Assembly (NCBI GenBank): GCA_002324875.1
Contig: NTJG01000005.1
Location: 62,001-126,000 of the forward strand
Source of the DNA: Lysobacteraceae bacterium NML93-0793
GTDB lineage: Bacteria > Pseudomonadota > Gammaproteobacteria > Xanthomonadales > Xanthomonadaceae
DNA length: 64,000 nucleotides
Direction: 5' to 3'
Position 1 is the stretch's first letter; every line of letters starts with the position of its first letter. Positions 34,980 to 44,381 of the stretch are shown in pieces. The translations under genes were made by a program, and so were the position numbers. A model generated the notes under the pieces. That model was not told the origin of the DNA. It saw only the letters and a program-made list of their open reading frames with translations, and did no database searches.

Positions 34980-35793
34980 CTACATGCGCAGGCGCAGGGC
35001 GAGTTCGAGCGAGCGCGGCTCGCCAGATACACCATGTCGGTGCCGATGGCGTGGATGACGTAGATACGGTCGCCGAGGTTGCGGCCGCGCAGCTCGAGCG
35101 ACAGCGTCGGCGTCGCCTGCCAGCGCAGGTGGGCGCCCCAGAGCGCATAGCCGGCGGTCTGCACGGTGTTGGCGGCATTGGCCTGGCGCGCGTCGACGGC
35201 GCGCAGGTCCACGCCGGCGCTCCAGTCCGGCGCGAGGGTGTAATCGACCCACAGGTTGCCGACCCGCGCCGGCGTGTTCGTGGGCCGGTTGCCGGCGCGC
35301 GAAACCACCACACCCGAGACGGCTTCGGTGAAATCGTCGAGCCGCGCATCCACCCAGCCGGCACCGGGCGCGCGGCGATCGAGGCGTACTGCACGTTGAT
35401 GCCGTTGAACAGCTGGGTGACCTGGGCGCCGGAAAAGCCGCGCCAGGTCACCGCATTGCCGTTGCCCGGCGGCGAGGCGACCACCAGCCCGGGCAGCGCG
35501 AACAGCGCCTCCTGTGTACTGCGCACGCCGCGCGCGTCGAGTGCGTCGCGGTCGATACGGAACACCGAGGCCGGTGTTTCGCGGATCGACAGCGCCAGCC
35601 GCGTACCGCCATCGGCGCCGGCATCGAGCGCGGTGCGTGCGCCGGTCACCGCGATCCGGTCCAGGGTGACCGCATCCGGCGGCGCGCCATCGACGGCCAG
35701 TGCGGCACCCGGAAGGGACACCAGCAGGGTCAGCCGCTTTAGACGCGGCAGGCGACGGCGACAGGCGCCGGAAGCAGAGGGAGAACGGGTCAT
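34980..35793 (-). pseudogene. Decayed TonB-dependent outer-membrane receptor
   Basis: From an ATG at 35793 the frame gives a signal-like segment and part of a TonB plug (DRIAVTGARTALDAGADGG, then SIRETPASVFRIDRDALDARG and LFNGINVQYASIAARPV). The sequence then jumps to the last barrel strands in another frame (RVGNLWVDYTLAPDW, then LELRGRNLGDRIYVIHAIG and MVYLASR). A further one-base loss near 35022 restores the ending SLELALRLRM. So most of the barrel (over 1 kb) is deleted and at least one frameshift is present. The intact ancestor resembles siderophore or copper receptors, which would fit the PCu(A)C neighbour. Confidence 0.8.
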
Positions 35794-35901
35794 GCGGCCG
35801 CCACGATCGAGGGCCCACGAGGCTAGGCGCGCATCCCGGCCGCGCCAATGCGACCTGGTGTCGTACCCGGCCCCCGCGGTCCGCGCAGGTATCCTGTGTC
35901 G

Positions 35902-37245
35902 ATGCACGACGCCCCCGCCTCCGACGTTCTGACCCCGAGCCAGCTCAACATCCTCGCCCGCGGACTGCTCGAGGATGCGTTCCCGGCGGTCGTGGTCGAA
36001 GGCGAACTCGGCAACGTCTCGCGCCCGGCTTCGGGCCACATGTACTTCACGCTCAAGGATGCGCGCGCCCAGGTGCGCTGCGCGCTGTTCAAGCCGAAGA
36101 GCCAGTGGCTGCGGTTCGTGCCGCGCGACGGCCTGCAGGTGCGCGCGCGGGGCCGGGTCACGCTGTACGAGGCACGCGGCGAGTACCAGCTGATCCTCGA
36201 CACCCTGGAAGAAGCCGGCGAAGGCGCCCTGCGCCGCGCTTTCGACGCGCTCAAGGCGCGCCTGCAGGCCGAGGGCCTGTTCGAAGCCGCGCGCAAGCGC
36301 GCCCTGCCCGCCCTGCCGCGCCGGCTGGGCGTGATCACCTCGCCCTCCGGCGCCGCGGTGCGTGACGTGCTCAGCGTGCTCGGCCGCCGTTTTCCGTTGC
36401 TCGAGGTCGAGATCCTGCCGGCCCTGGTCCAGGGCACCGAGGCGCCTGCGCAGTTGCTGCGGATGCTGCAGGCCGCCGGCGCCTCTGGGCGCTACGACGT
36501 GCTGCTGCTGACCCGCGGCGGCGGCTCGCTCGAAGACCTGTGGGCGTTCAACGATGAAGCCCTGGTGCGCGCGGTCGCGGACTCGCCGGTGCCGGTGGTG
36601 TCGGCGGTCGGGCACGAGACCGACTTCAGCCTCACCGATTTCGCCGCCGACCTGCGTGCGCCGACGCCGTCGGCCGCGGCCGAACTGCTGACGCCGGACC
36701 GGATCGATCTGCTCGGGCGTACGCGCCAGCTGCAGCGTCATGTCGAGACCGCGCAGCGCCGGGCGCTGCAGGACCGTCACCAGCGCGTCGACCGGCTCGG
36801 CCTGCGCCTGCAGGCGCTGCGCCCGCAGGCGCGGCTGGAGGCACTGCGCGTGCGTCAGGACACGGCGATGCGGCGGCTGGCCGCGGCGTTCGACCGCCAG
36901 CTCCAGCAGCAACGCGCACGCCTGCGTCATGCCGGCGTCGTGCTTCAGACCGGCTCGCCGCAGCGCCGCCTGCAGGCTTTGCGCCAGCAGCTGGACGCGC
37001 TGCGCGCGCGCCCGGAAGCGGCCCTGCGTCGTCACCTGCAGCGCGACGCCCTGCACCTGCGCGGCCTCGCACGCTCGCTGGAAGCGGTGAGCCCGCTGGC
37101 GACAATCGCGCGCGGCTACAGCATCCTGCAGCGCGAGGACGGCACCGTGATCCGCCATGTCGACGACGTGGCGCCCGGGGATGCGCTGCAGGCGCGGCTG
37201 AGCGACGGCAACCTGCGCGTGCGCGTGGAGTCGTCGGACTCCTGA
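35902..37245 (+). CDS. xseA: Exodeoxyribonuclease VII large subunit
   Basis: 447 residues. An N-terminal OB-fold ([33 protein letters not shown]) leads to the catalytic core with [15 protein letters not shown] and [26 protein letters not shown], then a long coiled-coil (residues ~275-400) and the C-terminal RGYSIL block. With the small subunit XseB it degrades single-stranded DNA from both ends. The ATG at 35902 was chosen over the upstream in-frame start at 35848, which has no domain support. Confidence 0.96.
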   Translation: MHDAPASDVLTPSQLNILARGLLEDAFPAVVVEGELGNVSRPASGHMYFTLKDARAQVRCALFKPKSQWLRFVPRDGLQVRARGRVTLYEARGEYQLILDTLEEAGEGALRRAFDALKARLQAEGLFEAARKRALPALPRRLGVITSPSGAAVRDVLSVLGRRFPLLEVEILPALVQGTEAPAQLLRMLQAAGASGRYDVLLLTRGGGSLEDLWAFNDEALVRAVADSPVPVVSAVGHETDFSLTDFAADLRAPTPSAAAELLTPDRIDLLGRTRQLQRHVETAQRRALQDRHQRVDRLGLRLQALRPQARLEALRVRQDTAMRRLAAAFDRQLQQQRARLRHAGVVLQTGSPQRRLQALRQQLDALRARPEAALRRHLQRDALHLRGLARSLEAVSPLATIARGYSILQREDGTVIRHVDDVAPGDALQARLSDGNLRVRVESSDS

Positions 37246-37682
37246 CTGCTAAGCGGCGCGCCAGCGCGCCGCGTCGGGCTGAGGAAGGTCTGGAGAATTC
37301 CGCTCTTTGCCGTCATTCCCGCGGCTTTCAACGGACGCATGTCCGATCGGGCCGCAGTCCAGCGTCTTCTGGCGTTTCAACAAGACTTGAAGTCACTGGA
37401 TCCCCGCCCACGCGGAGATGACGGCAGTTGTTCAGATCTTCCTGACGACTGTGGCCCTACGCGCGTGCTCGTGTCGAATCACTGCAGACACCACCTGACC
37501 GGATTCCCCTTGGTGGCATTCAATGGGACCGGATTTCATATTCGTGTCCATCAGTCGCCCGGCCACTCCCACGCCCGTGGCGCCGCCGCACATTGCGAAC
37601 GCTGCGTTCCAGCTCGCCTCGCCCGCCGCTCACGCCGCCGCTGGCATGCTGGTCGTCCACGTCACGACGGAGTTCCCGCACG
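37246..37682. other. xseA-downstream intergenic region
   Basis: No convincing gene lies in these 437 bases. Most of the left half is a full-length copy of the palindromic repeat (37281-37446). The remaining ~235 bases up to the thiamine-enzyme start show no recognised feature; the frame that continues upstream of the ATG at 37683 has no matching protein character. Confidence 0.6.
37281..37446. repeat. ~165-bp palindromic interspersed element, full copy
   Basis: The ends are imperfect inverted repeats (GAGGAAGGTCTGG at the left; reverse complement CAGGAAGATCTGA at the right). Inside are a GTCATTCCCGCGGCT block, CCAGCGTCTTC and a near-palindromic GGATCCCCGC...GCGGAGATGACGGCAG block. The same order of blocks occurs at 54194-54354, and its left part at 34171. 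No coding capacity; MITE-like or REP-like. Confidence 0.8.
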
Positions 37683-39332
37683 ATGACCAAGGCGTCCGAC
37701 CTGTTCGTCCAGGCGCTCGAAGCCGAGGGCGTGACCCACGTGTTCGGCATTCCCGGCGAGGAAAATCTCGACCTGCTCGAGTCGCTGCGCGCATCCGATA
37801 TCGCGCTCGTCCTCACCCGTCACGAACAGGCCGCCGGCTTCATGGCCGCGACTTATGGCCGGCTGACCGGCAACGCCGGCGTGTGCCTGTCGACGCTCGG
37901 CCCCGGCGCGACCAACCTGGTCACGTCGGCCGCCTACGCGCAGCTGGGCGCGATGCCGATGCTGATGATCACCGGGCAAAAGCCGATCCGCACCAGCAAG
38001 CAGGGCCATTTCCAGATCGTCGACGTCGTCGACATGATGCGGCCGCTGACCAAGTCGACCCACCAGCTGGTATCGGCCGACAGCATCCCCGCGCGGGTGC
38101 GCGATGCATTCCAGCGTGCGGAGGAAGAACGCCCCGGCGCCACTCACCTGGAACTGCCGCAGGACATCGCCGGCGACGATACCGATGCGCGCCTGCTGCC
38201 TGCGCCCTATACGCGCCGGCCGCTGGCCGAGCACAAGGCGATCGCGCACGCGGCCGAGGCGATCCGCAGCGCGAAGCATCCATTGCTGATGCTCGGCGCC
38301 GGCGCCAACCGCAAGACCACCGCCAAGATGCTGCGCGCCTTCGTCGACCGGCTCGGCATCCCCTTTTTCAGCACGCAGATGGGCAAGGGCGTGCTGGACG
38401 AGACGCATCCGCTGTGGCTCGGCACCGCGGCGCTGTCGGACAAGGACTTCGTGCACCGCGCGATCGACGCGGCGGACTGCATCATCAACATCGGCCACGA
38501 CGTCATCGAGAAGCCGCCGTTCTTCATGCACCGCGGCAGGCGCACGGTGATCCATGTGAACTACGCAAGCGCCGTCGTCGACCAGGTGTATTTCCCGCAG
38601 ATCGAGGTCGTCGGCGACATCGCCAATTCGGTCTGGCAGCTGGCCGAGGCGCTGGATGCCCCGCAGCCGCATTGGGACTTCGCGTTCTTCGACCGCGTGC
38701 GCAGCGCGCTGTGCGAGAACATCGCCGGACTCGCGGCCGATGACCGCTTCCCCGTCCACGGCCCGCATCTGGTGAAGACCGTGCGCGACGCGCTGGACCC
38801 GCGCGACATCGTCTGTCTCGACAACGGGCTCTACAAGTTGTGGTTCGCACGCAACGACCGTTGCCGGGAGCCCAACACCCTGCTGCTCGACAATGCGCTG
38901 GCGACGATGGGCGCGGGCCTGCCGTCGGCAATCGCCGCCAAGCTGGTGCACGGCGAACGCAAGGTCGTCGCCGTCTGCGGCGACGGCGGTTTCATGATGA
39001 ATTCGCAGGAGCTCGAAACCGCGGTGCGGCTGAAGCTCGATCTCGTCGTCATCGTATTGCGCGACGATGCCTACGGCATGATCAAGTGGAAGCAGCAGCA
39101 CGAGGATTACCCGGTCTACGGCATGGACTACGGCAATCCGGATTTCGTGCGCTACGCGGAGAGTTACGGCGCGCGGGGCCATCGCCCGGACAGCGCCGCC
39201 GCGTTCGCCGACATCCTGCGCACCGCACTGGACACGCCCGGCGTGGACCTGATCGATCTCGCGATCGACTATTCCGACGACGACGCCCTGCTCAACACCG
39301 ACATTCCCGCGCGCAGCGCCGCGATCGACTGA
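37683..39332 (+). CDS. Thiamine-diphosphate enzyme, acetolactate synthase large-subunit-like
   Basis: 549 residues with the three-domain TPP fold. The catalytic glutamate is E48 (LTRHEQAAGFMAATYGRLTG), a central nucleotide-binding-like domain follows, and the C-terminal cofactor motif starts GDGGFMMNSQELETAV and ends LRDDAYGMIKWKQ, resembling catabolic AlsS-type enzymes rather than IlvB/IlvI. No small regulatory subunit gene is adjacent. It is paired with an aldehyde dehydrogenase 43 bases downstream. The substrate may be pyruvate (acetolactate formation) or another 2-oxo acid; context does not settle it. Confidence 0.85.
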   Translation: MTKASDLFVQALEAEGVTHVFGIPGEENLDLLESLRASDIALVLTRHEQAAGFMAATYGRLTGNAGVCLSTLGPGATNLVTSAAYAQLGAMPMLMITGQKPIRTSKQGHFQIVDVVDMMRPLTKSTHQLVSADSIPARVRDAFQRAEEERPGATHLELPQDIAGDDTDARLLPAPYTRRPLAEHKAIAHAAEAIRSAKHPLLMLGAGANRKTTAKMLRAFVDRLGIPFFSTQMGKGVLDETHPLWLGTAALSDKDFVHRAIDAADCIINIGHDVIEKPPFFMHRGRRTVIHVNYASAVVDQVYFPQIEVVGDIANSVWQLAEALDAPQPHWDFAFFDRVRSALCENIAGLAADDRFPVHGPHLVKTVRDALDPRDIVCLDNGLYKLWFARNDRCREPNTLLLDNALATMGAGLPSAIAAKLVHGERKVVAVCGDGGFMMNSQELETAVRLKLDLVVIVLRDDAYGMIKWKQQHEDYPVYGMDYGNPDFVRYAESYGARGHRPDSAAAFADILRTALDTPGVDLIDLAIDYSDDDALLNTDIPARSAAID

Positions 39333-39375
39333 TCCGCGCCGCGCACCTTCTTTCCGTCCGATTCCGGAGCGCCCC

Positions 39376-40842
<1,467 letters not shown>

Positions 40843-40859
40843 GCCGGGTTGCCGCCCCC

Positions 40860-42764
40860 TCAGGCGATGGCGCGATCGGCGTCGGCGTCGCGGCTCCGTC
40901 CGGCTGCGACGTCAATGGCATCGATCGCGCCCCCGCGCAGTGCACTGCGCAGCAGATCGATCGGAGCCGGCGGCGTCGAGGACGTATCCGTCTCCATCCC
41001 GGCCTCGAACACGCGGGTCTGCCGTCGCCCGCCCCGCTTTGCCGCGTACATGGCCTGGTCGGCCTGGCGCATCAACGTGGCAAGGCTGTAGTCCGCGGTT
41101 TCCACCGACGCCACGCCGAAGCTGGCTGCAATTTGGAACGCATAGCCTTCCGCTTCAGTATCGATCGCGCCGAAGCGTGCCTGCGCATCGCCGGCCAGAC
41201 GGACCGCCGCCGTCGCGTCGAGTCCCGGCAGGAACAGCGCGAACTCTTCACCGCCCAACCTTCCGAACGCATCGACGTCACGGCACAGCGGACGTACGGC
41301 CTCGGCCACGCGCTGCAGCGCCCAGTCACCTGCCGCGTGCCCGAAGCGGTCGTTGACCTGCTTGAAATGGTCGAGGTCGAACATCACCAGCACCGCGGGC
41401 TCCGCATTCCGCGCGCACTGCACGAGCGCAGCCGCGGCGCGTTCGGAAAAATGCTGCCGGTTGCAGATGCCGGTCAGCGCATCGGTCTCGGTCATGCGCT
41501 TGAGCCGCACCTGCAGCCGCTTGGTCTTGTAGGCCCAGTAACCCACCGATGCCAGCCCGGCGATGAGCACCAGCGCCAGCAGCAGCCAGGTCTGCGCGCG
41601 CTGCTCGGTGACCCGCTTCTGCAGCTCCAGCAACTGGTTTTTCTGGTGCAGCAGCTCGATCTGCTGTGCCTGCTGCAACGACTGGTGTCGCACGACCTGA
41701 TAGGCCATCTCGCGCGACTTCACGTCGTTGAAGTGGGCGCGCTCGGCTTCGGCGTAGCGGCGATAGGCGGTAAGGGCAGCCGCCAAGTCGCCATCCTCCA
41801 GCGCCAGCAGGTATTGAACGTGATGAGCCTTGACGACAGCTTCGGCCGACATCGCTTCCTTGCTGATCGCCAGCGCCTTTTCGGCGTGCCGTCTTGCCGC
41901 GGCCTGGTCGCCGGTTCTCATGGAGAGCTCGGCGAGTACTGCGTGATACTGCGCAATGATGAAGGGGTAGCCCGTCGCTTCGACCACCGACAGGTTTCCG
42001 GACAGCAGCTGGATTGCTTCCGGTATGCGGCCCTGCATTTCCATCTGCCGGGCAAAGTGCCAGCGCAAGAAGGCCGCGAATATGGGTTCGCCGTCGCACC
42101 TGCTCAGCGCGTCTAACGCAGAATCGTCATCAAAGGAATGACCAAGTCCATTCGTGGCTTCGAAGCTGACGCTGGCGATCGCGCACTCATTACGTCGAGT
42201 CGGCTCGTCGCTTGTAATGGCATCTACGTGACGTAAAGCCAGCGAATACTCACCAACTTGGTTGTACACGATGGCGGCGACTAACAAGCCACGGTGTCGA
42301 AGCTCCTTGTCCTCAATGCTCTCCAGGAGCGGAAGCATAGAATCCAGAGCACGCAGCGCATCCTCAAATTGACGTTCAATCGCGTAGGCGTTCGCTAACA
42401 TCGAGGCGGCGAGAAAACGGGTCGGCGTGTCTGGGTTCCCGCCGAGAATTTGTCTCAATTCTGCAATCGCGGCTGCTGATTTCCCCGCTGTGATAGAGCG
42501 GTGTACATGCAGCATCCTGATCCGCTCGATCTGAGCGGGCGTCGCCGCCGGGAGCATCGACTCGAGCTGTAAAAGCACGGCATCGACGCGCTGCGGATGC
42601 GACGTTCTTTGCGCATCTGCCTCCTTAATAAGTGCGTCGATCGACGGGTGCGCGATAAGGTTGCTGCTTATTGTTAATGCGCATGCTAGCGCCAGCAGAC
42701 GGCCGCGTAGGACCGTCTGCTGAAAAGCGCCTAGCGCTTTAAAGGCTGTCCTCTGCCTGCTCAT
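40860..42764 (-). CDS. TPR-GGDEF diguanylate cyclase, membrane anchored
   Basis: About 634 residues. An N-terminal signal or anchor segment (LLALACALTISSNLIA) precedes a periplasmic region of tetratricopeptide-like helices (residues ~60-400), a coiled-coil, a transmembrane helix (TWLLLALVLIAGLASVGYWAY) and a GGDEF domain with an intact active site (FGRLGGEEFALF), so it should make cyclic-di-GMP. No I-site RxxD is obvious. I chose the ATG at 42764; ATGs at 42779 and 42821 are possible, and all overlap the upstream peptide gene. Codons for the TPR half (about 42100-42760) are visibly less GC-rich than the neighbours. Confidence 0.85.
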   Translation of the reverse strand: MSRQRTAFKALGAFQQTVLRGRLLALACALTISSNLIAHPSIDALIKEADAQRTSHPQRVDAVLLQLESMLPAATPAQIERIRMLHVHRSITAGKSAAAIAELRQILGGNPDTPTRFLAASMLANAYAIERQFEDALRALDSMLPLLESIEDKELRHRGLLVAAIVYNQVGEYSLALRHVDAITSDEPTRRNECAIASVSFEATNGLGHSFDDDSALDALSRCDGEPIFAAFLRWHFARQMEMQGRIPEAIQLLSGNLSVVEATGYPFIIAQYHAVLAELSMRTGDQAAARRHAEKALAISKEAMSAEAVVKAHHVQYLLALEDGDLAAALTAYRRYAEAERAHFNDVKSREMAYQVVRHQSLQQAQQIELLHQKNQLLELQKRVTEQRAQTWLLLALVLIAGLASVGYWAYKTKRLQVRLKRMTETDALTGICNRQHFSERAAAALVQCARNAEPAVLVMFDLDHFKQVNDRFGHAAGDWALQRVAEAVRPLCRDVDAFGRLGGEEFALFLPGLDATAAVRLAGDAQARFGAIDTEAEGYAFQIAASFGVASVETADYSLATLMRQADQAMYAAKRGGRRQTRVFEAGMETDTSSTPPAPIDLLRSALRGGAIDAIDVAAGRSRDADADRAIA

Positions 42765-42969
42765 CCTGCTTACCGTCATCGTCCTGACTTGGCTCGTCCT
42801 GCTGTGGCTCGGTCTCGCCACCGTCAGGCGTCATGACGAGACACGTCATCGCCACCCGACTCCAACGCGCTGTGCGCGCTTGCACGACAGAGGGCAGGTC
42901 ACTCTGACCCTCGGCTTCGAACGCTGTCTCCATTCCCGCGGCCTCAAGCTGCGTGATCACATCCAACAT
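42739..42969 (-). CDS. Putative borosin precursor peptide
   Basis: A 76-residue ORF 58 bases after the borosin-type methyltransferase gene. The ATG at 42969 has a strong GGGGGA ribosome binding site; an earlier in-frame ATG at 43023 would add 18 residues. The N-terminal ~35 residues are amphipathic (MLDVITQLEAAGMETAFEAE), then comes a hydrophobic patch VAMTCLVMTPDGG (residues 39-51) and a very acidic tail rich in Asp, Glu and Gln. Size, position and the LV(M/I)(T/S) patch recall split-borosin substrates such as Shewanella SonA (from memory). I infer the patch is the N-methylated core; no homology search was possible. A small hairpin with TTTT follows the stop. Confidence 0.6.
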   Translation of the reverse strand: MLDVITQLEAAGMETAFEAEGQSDLPSVVQARTARWSRVAMTCLVMTPDGGETEPQQDEPSQDDDGKQDEQAEDSL

Positions 42970-43027
42970 GCATTTCCCCCAAAACTGGCATGAGCCGGCG
43001 GTGCCCGCTCTGACTTCATGCATGACG

Positions 43028-43786
43028 TCACCACATGCGCTCATCCCGCACCATCGCCCGCCCCGGCGGCACCACGAGCGTGGTGTGCTGGTGCAGCGTG
43101 GCGTCGACGAGCCCCCTGAGCGGCACCCGCTCCACCCGGGGCCGCGCAACGGCGAGCGTAGCAGCTTCATAGAGCGTCACGACATGGTCCAGGGGGTAGT
43201 CCTCCGACAAACGGTCGACCAGCAGTGCCCGCTCCGCCGCCGTATTGGAGAAACGTCCGGTGTCGCGAACTCCGGCCACGCCGACCTGCCACAGCACCAG
43301 CCAGGCGGACGGGTCGATGATCCGACGGTAGAACATGAACTGGCTGGCCTCGTAATGCTGGCAACCGACCTCGCCCGGGTCGATCCCCAGATCGGCATAG
43401 AGGCAGTCCTCGGCCGAGATGCCCGGCTCCATCACGGCCTGGAAGCCCTCGGCACGCGCTGCGGCGATCGCCCGGTGCGGGACGCAGGCGAACACGCCCG
43501 GATGGCCGTAGAACGCACCGCAGACCTCGCGGCCGGCGCGCACTTCGGCCAGCATCGCCTCGACCATGTCGGCATAGGTGCGGTGGCGTGAGCGGCCCTC
43601 GCTGTAGAACGGCTGCAGGCTGCGGCTGTCCGCGTTCATGCGCATCACCCACTCCTCCACCAGCGGGTCGGAGACGGCGACGAACACCACGTCGGCGCTC
43701 TCGATGTGGCGCCGGGCCCTGGGCCCCAAGTGCGCGCCCAGCATCATGCCCACACCCACACAGGCCAACCGGCCCTGGCTTTCCAT
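43028..43786 (-). CDS. Borosin-type peptide alpha-N-methyltransferase (tetrapyrrole methylase fold)
   Basis: 252 residues. The N-terminal part (LACVGVGMMLGAHLGPRARRHIESADVVFVAV) is a tetrapyrrole-methylase fold. The diagnostic middle (YGHPGVFACVPHRAIAAARAEGF, then EPGISAEDCLYADLGIDPG, GCQHYEASQFMF and WLVLWQVGVAGV) follows the order of the OphMA/SonM borosin methyltransferases, which methylate backbone amides of a peptide with SAM. The C-terminal part (YPLDHVVTLYEAA then LVVPPGRA) also fits. It lacks the fused substrate tail of fungal OphMA, so it is the 'split' form. The ATG at 43786 has an AAGGGGGCGG site upstream; an ATG at 43816 is the alternative. It is not a cobalamin or siroheme enzyme by context. 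Confidence 0.85.
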   Translation of the reverse strand: MESQGRLACVGVGMMLGAHLGPRARRHIESADVVFVAVSDPLVEEWVMRMNADSRSLQPFYSEGRSRHRTYADMVEAMLAEVRAGREVCGAFYGHPGVFACVPHRAIAAARAEGFQAVMEPGISAEDCLYADLGIDPGEVGCQHYEASQFMFYRRIIDPSAWLVLWQVGVAGVRDTGRFSNTAAERALLVDRLSEDYPLDHVVTLYEAATLAVARPRVERVPLRGLVDATLHQHTTLVVPPGRAMVRDERMW

Positions 43787-43817
43787 GCGTGATCCGCCCC
43801 CTTGCGAAGGCGGCAAT

Positions 43818-44381
43818 CTAGACGGTGACCGTTGTCACGGCAAGCGCCTGCAGGCGCGCCCGGTCCATCTGCCAGCGTGCCCATCCGGCCGCGGCATCGA
43901 GCGGGGCGAATCCGAGCGCTCGCATCAGGCCCTCCGCCGCGGCATGGCCGGGCCGATGGCGGGTCCACACCGCTTCGAGCCCACCGGTGCGGATCACCCG
44001 CGGCAGCAGCGCGGCCAGCGCTTCGCGGGCGATTCCGCGCGAGCGCGCACCTGCACACAGGAGCAGACCGGTTTCGGCCGTCGTCCGCGTCGGATCGACG
44101 ACCAGCGACAACAGGCCAAACGCCTGCGGCCCTTCGTCCAGCCGCCAATAGCGCGCCCTGGGCGGATCACTGCACATCTGGCGCAATGCGGCCGACAGCG
44201 CCCGGCGGGCCGCCTCCGCGTCGAGCGGCGCGCCGACCTGCGCCATCGTGTCCGCATCGCCATACAGCGCGGCGAACAGCGCGCCGTCGGCGTCGCACAG
44301 CGGCGTGGCGCGCAGACGCGCGGTGGTGAATTCACCGGGCCAGACCGACGAGACATCGACGCGACCGCCATCGCCGCTCAT
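43818..44381 (-). CDS. GNAT-family N-acetyltransferase
   Basis: 187 residues resembling the RimJ/RimL-type GNAT subgroup: FTTARLRATPLCDADGALFAALYGD at the start, a FGLLSLVVD strand, then ETGLLLCAGARSRGIAREALAALLPRVI with the acetyl-CoA-binding loop and GLMRALGFAPLDA near the end. Substrate unknown. The ATG at 44381 overlaps the stop of the M20 peptidase gene. It ends 31 bases before the methyltransferase start, so the peptidase, acetyltransferase and methyltransferase could share a transcript. Confidence 0.82.
   Translation of the reverse strand: MSGDGGRVDVSSVWPGEFTTARLRATPLCDADGALFAALYGDADTMAQVGAPLDAEAARRALSAALRQMCSDPPRARYWRLDEGPQAFGLLSLVVDPTRTTAETGLLLCAGARSRGIAREALAALLPRVIRTGGLEAVWTRHRPGHAAAEGLMRALGFAPLDAAAGWARWQMDRARLQALAVTTVTV

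Noticed and set aside
42739-43170. A 143-residue version of the putative precursor peptide starting inside the methyltransferase gene
   Set aside because: The extra N-terminal residues are a shifted reading of the methyltransferase gene. The ATG at 42969 has the only strong ribosome binding site.
43028-43786. Reading the methyltransferase as a cobalamin or siroheme enzyme or RsmI
   Set aside because: Fold-level similarity only. No corrinoid or siroheme genes nearby, and the motif string around PGISAEDCLYADL fits the borosin group.
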